Positions 1-7,057 of a DNA stretch of 37,641 nucleotides are shown one piece after another (the first letter of the stretch is position 1; each line of letters opens with the position of its first letter). The stretch is from NCBI GenBank assembly GCA_025927855.1, contig JAICKN010000007.1, forward strand, positions 1-37,641, given 5' to 3'. Position numbers and translations under genes: made by a program. Under the pieces are notes generated by a model. That model saw only the letters and a list, made by a program, of their open reading frames with translations, searched no databases and was not told the DNA's origin. Source of the stretch: Terriglobales bacterium (GTDB lineage: Bacteria > Acidobacteriota > Terriglobia > Terriglobales > Acidobacteriaceae).

Positions 1-208
1 CGGGCTCTGCGTAAGATAAAGGAATACGCCTTATTCGCGAGTTCGAAAATTCATTTGGCGTCCATCAGTTGATCCGGTCTGGCTTGTTCCAATCCCCGTA
101 GAGGCGATTTATATTTGCTGTTCTTCTGCTTCCCACTCTGCTATTTTTTTCCAAAATTCTTCGCTGATTTTTCCGTTCGCTTTGTCCAGAAGCATCATGC
201 GAAGTTCT
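1..208 (-). pseudogene. Decayed C-terminal part of a large serine recombinase
   Basis: On the minus strand one frame reads LLDKANGKISEEFWKKIAEW, ending at an in-frame TAA after EAEEQQI. In a neighbouring frame the text continues GLEQARPDQLMDAK, a stop, then IFELANKAYSFI. Both pieces resemble, in the right order, the stretch of large serine recombinases that usually reads like DGKISEEFW..K.AEW followed by LE.A.P..LLDA..ILELANKAY. At least one frameshift and one further stop separate them, so the gene is dead. The first piece overlaps the last few bases of fucP. The rest would lie off the left edge. The match is from memory of the family; a BLASTX search would settle it. It suggests an old mobile element at the edge of the fucose locus. 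Confidence 0.6.
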
Positions 209-1529
209 TCGATGCAAAGCTAGTCTTGCGCAAAATACGAACATCGGCGAAAGAGTAGAATGCGATCAACAAATATGCGAGTAAGGGAATGACGTAGGCT
301 GCCGCCATACCGCCGGAATTGAGAGATATCAGGCCCATGACCGGCGTGAGCACCGCGCCGCCTACAATTGACATCACGATTAACGAGCCTGCGAGTTTGG
401 TGTTCGCGCCCAGGCCACGGATTCCCTGGGCAAAGATCGTTGGGAACATCAAGGACATGAAGAAACTAGTAAGCACCAGGGCATAGACCCCAAGCCAGCC
501 GGGCAACAACACGCCGACGGCAGCTAATCCCACGTTGAGGACCGCGTACAAAGTCATCAGCGCGCTGGGATTGACAAAGCGCATCAGCCAGGCAGAAAAG
601 AAGCGGCCGATTCCAAACAGGACCAGGCTTCCGGTCAGAAGATATCCGGCAAGTTTCTCCGGGGCGTGCACGTAAGTCTGGATGTAAGGAATTAAATAGC
701 TCCATGTTCCCACCTGCGCGCCCACGTAGGCGAATTGGGCCGCGACAGCCAGCAGGAAATGACGATGATGCAGGAGTTCGGTGAACCGTCCGCCATGTGA
801 CTCGGCCTTTTCGGCTTCGCGCAATGCGGAAGGAAACCGCGTTGCCGCGATCAACAGCAACATGAGAAATGTGATGACGCTTAAAACGACATACGGCGCG
901 ACCACGCGCATGGTTTCGGAGTGCAGATAGGCGGTGTATTCGTGCTTAGCTTGGAGCAGCGCAACCTGGTCGGGGCGCAGTTCGATTCCAGAAAAAATGA
1001 ATACGGTCCCCACAAGAGCCCCGGTAACCGAGCCGAGCGGATTGAATGCCTGCGCCAGATTCAGGCGGCGCGCCGCCGTCCGCGGATCGCCTAACTGGGC
1101 GATGAAAGGATTGGAAGCGGTTTCAAGAAAAGACAAGCCGCTGGCAATGACGAACAATGCAGAGAGAAAAAGCGAGTAACGCGCGGCAAGAGCGGCGGGC
1201 CAGAACAACAGGCAGCCAAGAGAGAAGAGCGCCAATCCAATGAGAAATCCGGATTTGTAGCCCCACTTGCGCATGATCAGGGCTGCGGGCATCGCCAGAA
1301 CGAAATAGCCCATGTAAAACGCTGATTGAACTAAGCCTCCCTCAAACCGCGTCATGACAAATGACTTCATGAACTGGCGAATGAGGACATCGTTCAGGTT
1401 GTTGGGAATGGCCCACAGAAAAAACAGCGCGGTGATGAGCGCGAAGAGCAAGCCGTATCCCTGCGGAATAAGCCGAGGCTGGCTCTGCCCCGTTCCGGTT
1501 TGCTTCTCTGAATTGAACGCAGTTTCCAT
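195..1529 (-). CDS. fucP: L-fucose:proton symporter, FucP-type MFS permease
   Basis: The 444-residue protein is a major facilitator with about 12 hydrophobic segments. The N-terminal part (FFLWAIPNNLNDVLIRQF, near residues 36-53) and the SFLETASNPF segment (near residue 133) are typical of the FucP/GluP sugar:H+ symporter branch. It would import L-fucose released outside the cytoplasm by the GH29 enzyme. It is the last gene of a tight minus-strand operon, 27 bases after the zinc dehydrogenase, whose other members look like L-fucose oxidation enzymes, and this supports fucose as substrate. The start is ATG. FucP-type carriers can also take other 6-deoxy sugars or hexoses, so the substrate rests mainly on context. 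Its stop overlaps the recombinase remnant. Confidence 0.85.
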   Translation of the reverse strand: METAFNSEKQTGTGQSQPRLIPQGYGLLFALITALFFLWAIPNNLNDVLIRQFMKSFVMTRFEGGLVQSAFYMGYFVLAMPAALIMRKWGYKSGFLIGLALFSLGCLLFWPAALAARYSLFLSALFVIASGLSFLETASNPFIAQLGDPRTAARRLNLAQAFNPLGSVTGALVGTVFIFSGIELRPDQVALLQAKHEYTAYLHSETMRVVAPYVVLSVITFLMLLLIAATRFPSALREAEKAESHGGRFTELLHHRHFLLAVAAQFAYVGAQVGTWSYLIPYIQTYVHAPEKLAGYLLTGSLVLFGIGRFFSAWLMRFVNPSALMTLYAVLNVGLAAVGVLLPGWLGVYALVLTSFFMSLMFPTIFAQGIRGLGANTKLAGSLIVMSIVGGAVLTPVMGLISLNSGGMAAAYVIPLLAYLLIAFYSFADVRILRKTSFASKNFA

Positions 1530-1556
1530 TGTTTGAACCCTGCCTATGCGTAATAC

Positions 1557-2570
1557 CTATGACAACGAAACCATGATCTTCGTAAACCGGTCGGGATGAG
1601 CATCCCACTCCGCCAGAATTGCCGGCGCTTCCTCTAATCGCACAACGGAACTGATGGTTGCATCTGCAGGAAACCGGTCCTGCTCGAGCATCGCAATGAC
1701 TTCCTTGAAGTCAGGAGGAAGCGCATTGCGCGAGCCCATAATATCGAGTTCCTTCTGAACAAAAAATTGAGTTTCATAGCTCACCAGCTCCTTGGCATAG
1801 CCGATATAAACCACGCGTCCTGTATAAGCCACAAGATCAACTGCCGCACGAAACGTCTCCGGATGGCCAACTGCCTCAATGACCACTTGCGGGCCAAGTC
1901 CATTGGTGAGTTCGCGAAGTACCGCTCCAACATCCTGCTTGCGCGAGTTGATCACGTGCTGCGCTCCTGCTTTGCGTGATGTTTCGAGCTTTCCGTCATC
2001 AACATCAATGGCGATGGTGGTGGATCCCCGGAACGCTGAGGCGGCGACGGCCCCCAATCCTACGCCTCCGCAGCCGAAAATTGCGACTGTGTCCGACGAG
2101 CGAACGCGCCCACGGGATACCGCATGGCATCCGACGGTGAGCGGCTCAACCAGGCAAAGCTTCTGGAGACTCAGGCGCGCGAGATATAGTTTCTCAACCG
2201 GCACGGAAATAAATTCCGCCAGCGCGCCGTTCCGCTGCACTCCCAACGTCTGGTTGAACTGGCAAGCGTTGCACCGGTTGTTGCGGCAAGCCGCGCATTC
2301 TCCGCAGCTCGTGTAAGGCGACAAAGTTACGTCCTTTCCAACCGAAAGTCCCAGGCGGTTCTCCACAATTTCGGTAATGGTCGCGGCGATCTCATGCCCC
2401 GGAATGCGCGGATATGAAACCAGAGGGTTGCGGCCACGGTAGGAATTTAAATCTGTTCCGCACAGCCCGACGTAACGCACCCGCAACAGGGCGTCCCCTG
2501 CTTGTCGCGACGGAGCCGGAACTTCCTCGACCTTCACTGAGCCAGGCCCGTGCATGACGAGAGCTTTCAT
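1557..2570 (-). CDS. Zinc-dependent alcohol/polyol dehydrogenase (MDR family), probable fucose pathway step
   Basis: This 337-residue medium-chain dehydrogenase has the catalytic zinc region GLCGTD (about residue 36) and GHE (about 78). The structural zinc loop has four cysteines spaced C-x2-C-x2-C-x7-C (CGECAACRNNRCNAC), and the NAD(P) fold shows GCGGVGLGAVA. Such enzymes oxidise secondary hydroxyl groups of sugars and polyols. Its ATG overlaps the stop of the upstream lactonase gene by four bases (ATGA), so the two are translationally coupled. In the known oxidative L-fucose route the remaining oxidation step is 2-keto-3-deoxy-L-fuconate 4-dehydrogenase, usually a short-chain enzyme. I infer that this zinc enzyme may fill that place, or may be a second sugar dehydrogenase. 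The family is certain; the substrate is not. Confidence 0.8.
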   Translation of the reverse strand: MKALVMHGPGSVKVEEVPAPSRQAGDALLRVRYVGLCGTDLNSYRGRNPLVSYPRIPGHEIAATITEIVENRLGLSVGKDVTLSPYTSCGECAACRNNRCNACQFNQTLGVQRNGALAEFISVPVEKLYLARLSLQKLCLVEPLTVGCHAVSRGRVRSSDTVAIFGCGGVGLGAVAASAFRGSTTIAIDVDDGKLETSRKAGAQHVINSRKQDVGAVLRELTNGLGPQVVIEAVGHPETFRAAVDLVAYTGRVVYIGYAKELVSYETQFFVQKELDIMGSRNALPPDFKEVIAMLEQDRFPADATISSVVRLEEAPAILAEWDAHPDRFTKIMVSLS

Positions 2571-3424
2571 CGCGCCACATCCTTAAGCCTGTAGGTTTCG
2601 ACGGCGTTGCCGCCGAGAACGGCATTCCGTTCATCGTCGGACAATTCAGAAAGCAGCATTTGCAGTGTCTCCCACCACAATTTATATCCGCAAGCAAGGG
2701 TGCAGACAGGCCAATCCGAGCCGGCTAAAATCCGCCGAGGCCCGAAAGCCTCAAGAGCAATTTCGACATAAGGGCGGAGATCGTCAACTTTCCATCCGCT
2801 CCAATCTGCCTCTGTGACTAAGCCGCTGAGCTTGCAACTGACGTGCGGACGTTCAGCGAGCGAGCGCATGTGCTCCCTCCACGGCGATATTTCGGCGGCG
2901 CGAATCTTGGGCTTTGCCAGATGGTCCACGACAAATCTCTGATGAGGATGCCGGTCGACAAATTGGACCGCCTTTGGGAGATGGTGCTCATAAATCAAGA
3001 TGTCGTACACGAGGTCTTTGCCTTTGAGCAGGCTTATGCCGCGGTTAAAATCATCGTGCAGCATGAACGTTTCGTCCGGCTCGTCCTGTAGAACGTGCCG
3101 CAAGCCTCGAAATTTCCGATGCTCACTAAGCCTGTCTAGCTGCGAAGAAAAATTGGCGCTGGCTATCGGCGCCCACCCAACCACCCCTGCGAGGCACGAA
3201 TTCTCCGCCGCCAATTCCAGAAGCCATTCCGTTTCTTCCAATGTCTGACGCGCCTGCACCGCGATTGACCCGTGCACTCCGGAAGATGTCATCTCAGCGT
3301 GCAGGTGTGAAGGCAAAAAATCCCGGCGGAGCACACTCATGCGCTCATCAATCCATTCATACCCCTGGGGCGAATATTTCCAGAAATGCTGATGCGCGTC
3401 AATGTACTTAGTCACAGTTTTCAA
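2567..3424 (-). CDS. Amidohydrolase (COG3618), probable L-fucono-lactonase
   Basis: The 285-residue protein belongs to the metal-dependent amidohydrolase_2 group. It begins with the metal motif IDAHQHFW (about residues 8-15) and carries VDHLAKP (about 165) and the late GSDWPVCTLA block (about 237). Close family members hydrolyse sugar-1,5- or 1,4-lactones such as L-fucono- and L-rhamnono-lactone. Its gene overlaps the upstream aldo-keto reductase by 17 bases and the downstream zinc dehydrogenase by four, which fits a lactonase acting directly after a fucose dehydrogenase. The start in the track is TTG, with an AGGGA just before it; a GTG three codons later is also possible. It is likely cytoplasmic, with no signal peptide. 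A 4-sulfomuconolactonase-like role is possible but less consistent with the context. Confidence 0.8.
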   Translation of the reverse strand: MKTVTKYIDAHQHFWKYSPQGYEWIDERMSVLRRDFLPSHLHAEMTSSGVHGSIAVQARQTLEETEWLLELAAENSCLAGVVGWAPIASANFSSQLDRLSEHRKFRGLRHVLQDEPDETFMLHDDFNRGISLLKGKDLVYDILIYEHHLPKAVQFVDRHPHQRFVVDHLAKPKIRAAEISPWREHMRSLAERPHVSCKLSGLVTEADWSGWKVDDLRPYVEIALEAFGPRRILAGSDWPVCTLACGYKLWWETLQMLLSELSDDERNAVLGGNAVETYRLKDVAR

Positions 3425-4388
3425 GTGTCCCTGAAGGCCATTGCATATTTGAGACAGGGGCCAGGATAGTTTTTATTTGCCGCATTAAGTCACGGTCGGG
3501 TGAATTCCTGTAAGCGCGCAGATTGCGGCCGACCTCTTCGGGGCTTGCCATGCCTACCAAGGTTGTCGTTACCCGCGGATAATCCAGGCAAAATTGAAGG
3601 GCAATTTCTGCCAGGTCCACACCACGCATCCGGCAGAATGACTGCGCTTCTTTAACGGCCAGCCGTACCTTCAAAGGGGCTGGATGCCACTCAGGGGCTT
3701 CGCGCTCCGTTAGCATTCCCATATGAAGGGGCGAAGCATTGATAACTCCAATGGCAAGCTTTTCTGCAAAGGGCATGAGAACAGTATCCATGTCATCAAT
3801 AAGAAGGTTGTAATGACAATAGCTCAGAATGCAGTCCACCGGCGCCTTCTCTGCAATATGCATTAAGACCTTCAGCGGATAGCCAGATATCCCAACATAG
3901 CGAACTTTGCCCTGCCGCTGCAGACTCCGCATTGCCGGAATGGTTTCATTGACAATCTGTTCCGCGTGGCCGAACTCCACATCGTGGGCAAGCCATAGGT
4001 CTATGTAGTCAGTGCGAAGCCGCCGCAGCGATTCTTCAATACTTAAGCGAATACGCGAGGCAGAGAAATCGAATTGCTCAACGCCATAGCGCCCACATTT
4101 TGTCGTAAGAACCACGCGGTCCCGCTTCCCTAAAAGCGCCTGCCCCAAACGCTCTTCAGCCAGCGTCAAACCATAGTATGGAGAAACATCAAAGAAATTG
4201 ATTCCTTCGTCTATTGCCAAATGTACCGCCCGCGTGCCTTCTTCGGCATCAATGGGACCAAACGCATTGCCGAGCGGCGAGGCACCGAAACCAATCGCGG
4301 AAATTTGCAAGTCGGTTTGACCCACTTGGCGGTATTCCAGGCGAGAACTTCTGTTCATTTTGTCATTGAGAATTTTGGAATCTGACAT
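3408..4388 (-). CDS. Aldo/keto reductase, probable L-fucose (D-threo-aldose) 1-dehydrogenase
   Basis: This 326-residue protein has the full aldo-keto reductase tetrad: Asp67 and Tyr72 in NFFDVSPYYG, Lys97 in TTKCGR and His135 in LWLAHDVEF. The sequence is of the L-galactose / D-threo-aldose 1-dehydrogenase branch, which oxidises L-fucose at C1 to L-fuconolactone with NAD(P). It is the first gene of the operon with lactonase, zinc dehydrogenase and FucP, so product and next enzyme are adjacent. The ATG at 4388 has no clear ribosome binding site. A second ATG ten codons in (MNRSSRLEYR) is nearly as good, and the family core begins only after it. No export signal is seen, so it acts in the cytoplasm on imported fucose. 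Confidence 0.8.
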   Translation of the reverse strand: MSDSKILNDKMNRSSRLEYRQVGQTDLQISAIGFGASPLGNAFGPIDAEEGTRAVHLAIDEGINFFDVSPYYGLTLAEERLGQALLGKRDRVVLTTKCGRYGVEQFDFSASRIRLSIEESLRRLRTDYIDLWLAHDVEFGHAEQIVNETIPAMRSLQRQGKVRYVGISGYPLKVLMHIAEKAPVDCILSYCHYNLLIDDMDTVLMPFAEKLAIGVINASPLHMGMLTEREAPEWHPAPLKVRLAVKEAQSFCRMRGVDLAEIALQFCLDYPRVTTTLVGMASPEEVGRNLRAYRNSPDRDLMRQIKTILAPVSNMQWPSGTLENCD

Positions 4389-4423
4389 GAGGTTCGCGAG
4401 AGCGCCGGAGATTCAATAGCGCA

Positions 4424-4461
4424 AATATAACTAAAAGTCATCGGTAAAGTAAACCTTACCG
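4424..4461 (-). promoter_or_regulatory. Candidate promoter with overlapping palindrome for the fucose operon
   Basis: On the minus strand TTTACT (4453-4448) and TATATT (4429-4424) are 18 bases apart and lie upstream of the aldo-keto reductase. An inverted repeat, CGGTAA at 4442-4447 and TTACCG at 4456-4461 with an 8-base centre, covers the -35 element. It does not match the LacI-type sites near the glycosidases, so a different regulator is likely. This is pattern recognition only. Confidence 0.4.
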
Positions 4462-4579
4462 TAGCTCGGTCTTTAGTGGTCTTCAGCCGCTCAAAATGCC
4501 CTCAACTCCCATGGAAGCAAAATTTGTGCTTTCAGTCAGGCTTTCTGTTATTACAGCGCTCATGGCGACGGCGTTCCGC

Positions 4580-4969
4580 TTAGCTCGATTCTAGAATCAT
4601 GTTCGAATACTGGGTCGTGTCAGCGGTGCGGATCAGACCGATCGCCTGTGGTACTCGCTTCCTGAATTCCACGTGCGGTTCGTAGCGAATCTCCAATCCT
4701 GCTGTCGCTTCGGCAAACCGATTGATTACCGCGGCAGAATTTTGCTGCCGGAATTCTTCCGCCATCATGATTGCGCCGATGACGAAGTTCGAGCGGATGG
4801 CTTGGAATACATCCAGCACTCGGGGAATATCGTCTACCAAAGCGAGGTCAATTGTTTCTATTGTGGGCCAAAAGGGAAATCCGCGATCCGCAATAACCAA
4901 TGTATTCGTATGGCGCACTCTGCTAAGAAGCGAATTGATCTGGGGGTTAAGAATTCCTTGGCGGAGCAA
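4580..4969 (-). CDS. rbsD: RbsD/FucU-family sugar pyranase (mutarotase)
   Basis: The 129-residue protein is of normal length for RbsD/FucU. It opens with GILNPQINSLLSRVRHTNTL, placing the catalytic-type His at position 20. It then shows VIADRGFP, the IDLAL strand, LEIRYEPHVEF near residue 95 and the closing TQYSNMIL. These match RbsD (HTDTLVVCDAGLP, IDMAL, YANIIL) more closely than FucU. The family interconverts pyranose and furanose forms or anomers of sugars such as ribose and fucose. Here the setting, between the fucosidase and fucose oxidation genes, suggests fucose or another released sugar. The start is TTG, chosen because a strong AAGGAG lies five to six bases before it. It begins 52 bases after the GH29 stop and is probably cotranscribed with that gene. 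Confidence 0.85.
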   Translation of the reverse strand: MLRQGILNPQINSLLSRVRHTNTLVIADRGFPFWPTIETIDLALVDDIPRVLDVFQAIRSNFVIGAIMMAEEFRQQNSAAVINRFAEATAGLEIRYEPHVEFRKRVPQAIGLIRTADTTQYSNMILESS

Positions 4970-5021
4970 TCAGTCTCCTTGTCAAAGCGGATGCGAGTAC
5001 ATCCAGAATGCTCGCTTTGGA

Positions 5022-6824
5022 TTATGCCAAACTTACTTTGAGCGCGGCCGCATAATCCACCTTGGGCCGATAGTGGCGCGGTAGCTCTACCTGCAGGCTT
5101 TCGCTCTGCTGCTTCCATTTCAGCTTCTCGCCCGTGCCTAAAAGCTCCACGTGAGCCACTTTGCCTGGCTGCGTGGCCGCCGCGAGCCCCAAAGAGCGCA
5201 CAGCAATCGGTTTCTCCGGCAATCCCAAAACAAGCGCGTAAACTACGTCATTCTTCTTGTTGCGCGTGAACCGGATGTCCTCAGCCCCCAATGTGCTAAT
5301 GCTATTTCCCTGGAAAGAGCCGCTTTTAATGCTGTTCGGGCCTTCACCATAAATTTTCCACGGGCGTGTCTCGTAAATGGCCTCGCCATTCACCTGCATC
5401 CACGCGGTAACGCCGTCGAGCACGGCAATTTCTTTTGAATCAATCGTGCCGTCAGGCCGCCCCGGCACGTTCAGAATAAATGTGCCATTCTTGCTTACGG
5501 TATCAATGAGCCAGTGAACGACATCGCGGGGAGGCAAATAGCCGCCGTACTCACCCGCCTTTTCATAAAGAGAGCGGTTGTAGTGCCACTGGCCAATGCA
5601 GGTTTCCGACTGCCACGGATATTGCATGATTCCGCTGGTAAGTCCGCGTTCGTAATCCGCCACCACCGCTTTGGCCAGGCGGTCGGGAACATCCTTCACG
5701 TTCAGGACGGCTTCCATTCGACCACGCGTTTTAAGGTTGTGGTTATAGAAATACGCGCCTACATTCATTCCGCCCCAGCCCAACGGCAACAGCGAGTTAT
5801 CAAAATAGAGAAGGTCGGGATCATGCTGGTCAACCAGGTCACGTGTGCGGTCGTAAAAATTTTTAACGTAGGAAGCTTCAGGGAGGGCATCGAACGGGTG
5901 CTTCACGCTGTACAAACGTTGCGGATCAAGCCCTTGCCACCATTGATTTGTGCCTTCGGCCGCAGTTAGATCGCCGTCGTAAGGCACGCCCGCGAGCGCA
6001 CCAGTTTTGTCCGCGCCATGCGACGGTTGAAACCACCACCAATTGCGCGCCTGATGCACCGTCACCCCGACGCGCAGTCCTTGTTTGCGCGCCGCTGCCG
6101 CCCAGCCGCCAATCACATCGCGATGCGGGCCGATGGCAGATGCATTCCACGGATGGTGCTTCGAGTTCCATGCGTCGAAGCCGTCATGGTGATTGGCCAA
6201 GGCAATGAAGATTTTTGCGCCCGCGTTTTTGTAGCGCGTAATGAGGTCATCAGGCTCCCAGTTCAATAGCGTCCACTGAGCGCACAGGTCTTTGTATCCG
6301 AAGCGCGAGGGCGGGCCGTAATGGGTGAGATGAAATTGGTTTTGCCGGTTGCCCTCAATATACAAATTGCGCGCATACCAATCGCCGTCTTCCGGCACAC
6401 ACTGGGGGCTCCAATGAGCCCAGATGCCGAATTTTGCGTCTTGATACCATTCCGGCGCGTCATATCGCAGCAACGAATCCCATGTGGGTGCGTAAGGCCC
6501 GTCGCCAGCCAACCCAGATAGAGGAGATTCCATGGGCACTCCATCCCATGATCCTCCCGCGATGGGTAATGCAGGCGGCTTTCCCCATGCAGTGGGCTTC
6601 CAATCCGCGTTATCGAGCTTCGATTGGACAATTGCGCCATTGCTTACCTGATAGAAAGTTCTTTTTTCGGGAGGCAATGCACAGAACTGCGCATAATCCA
6701 GACTGGGGGTAGCAAAGTCCGCCGCTGGACCCGACTGCTTGGCAGAGAGAGTTTGTCCCCATACAGGCAAGGCGCTCGATGCAGCCGAAGCTGCTAATAA
6801 TTTGCAAAAATCTCGTCGCTGCAC
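5022..6824 (-). CDS. Exported alpha-L-fucosidase, GH29
   Basis: The 600-residue protein starts with a Tat-like signal (QRRDFCKLLAASAASSALP) and is likely exported folded. The GH29 barrel is clear: FGIWAHW (about 132-138), NHHDGFDAWNS (211-221), a region of aromatic residues, and DPDLLYFDNS, where Asp342 is the expected nucleophile. A C-terminal beta-rich part follows NGTFILNVPGRPDGT. The enzyme would remove alpha-linked L-fucose from a glycan. The start is GTG with AGGAG six bases before it. A good promoter and an operator-like site lie just upstream, and a pyranase gene follows 52 bases after its stop. The acid/base residue varies within GH29 and I did not assign it. Specificity for fucosylated xyloglucan is inferred from the neighbours. 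Confidence 0.92.
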   Translation of the reverse strand: MQRRDFCKLLAASAASSALPVWGQTLSAKQSGPAADFATPSLDYAQFCALPPEKRTFYQVSNGAIVQSKLDNADWKPTAWGKPPALPIAGGSWDGVPMESPLSGLAGDGPYAPTWDSLLRYDAPEWYQDAKFGIWAHWSPQCVPEDGDWYARNLYIEGNRQNQFHLTHYGPPSRFGYKDLCAQWTLLNWEPDDLITRYKNAGAKIFIALANHHDGFDAWNSKHHPWNASAIGPHRDVIGGWAAAARKQGLRVGVTVHQARNWWWFQPSHGADKTGALAGVPYDGDLTAAEGTNQWWQGLDPQRLYSVKHPFDALPEASYVKNFYDRTRDLVDQHDPDLLYFDNSLLPLGWGGMNVGAYFYNHNLKTRGRMEAVLNVKDVPDRLAKAVVADYERGLTSGIMQYPWQSETCIGQWHYNRSLYEKAGEYGGYLPPRDVVHWLIDTVSKNGTFILNVPGRPDGTIDSKEIAVLDGVTAWMQVNGEAIYETRPWKIYGEGPNSIKSGSFQGNSISTLGAEDIRFTRNKKNDVVYALVLGLPEKPIAVRSLGLAAATQPGKVAHVELLGTGEKLKWKQQSESLQVELPRHYRPKVDYAAALKVSLA

Positions 6825-6884
6825 TGTGATCTCCTGGTCTTAGACTGCGCACTGCTCTTTGCTTCACTTCAATTGCAAGGGAGG

Positions 6885-6913
6885 ATGTTAGCAATCCAAC
6901 ATTTATGTGTCAA
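6885..6913 (-). promoter_or_regulatory. Sigma70-type promoter of the GH29 gene
   Basis: On the minus strand TTGACA (6913-6908), a 17-base spacer and TAACAT (6890-6885) form a near-consensus promoter about 60 bases before the GTG start of the fucosidase. The LacI-type operator candidate overlaps the -35 element, a position suited to repression. Confidence 0.65.
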
Positions 6914-6925
6914 CGATACAGTTAT
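6910..6925. promoter_or_regulatory. Candidate LacI-family operator before GH29
   Basis: The site TCAACGATACAGTTAT matches the palindromic site before GH31 (TTAACGATACCGTTAA) at 13 of 16 bases. It also shares CGATACAGTTA with the site before GH2. It lies on the -35 box of the GH29 promoter. The wider sequence adds a second inverted repeat (AACGATA / TATCGTT, 6912-6929). The rest of the 6825-7057 gap shows no convincing gene. Confidence 0.55.
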
Positions 6926-7057
6926 CGTTAACCTACGATATTCTCTAGGCCATCTCTCTCATTCGCGTGTTGACGCAATCCCGGCTTCTTCCATTTCACG
7001 GATTATTCGAGCTTCCCATAAATTCAAGGCCGCCTTTTCTACCGATTTTCCTCAGCC

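Noticed and set aside
5514-5969. 151-codon plus-strand ORF
   Set aside because: It is antisense to the GH29 catalytic region, whose coding is certain.
6966-7055. Minus-strand open stretch after the GH31 stop reading KAALNLWEARIIREMEEAGI
   Set aside because: It has no good start or ribosome site, only about 30 codons, and no family that I recognise.
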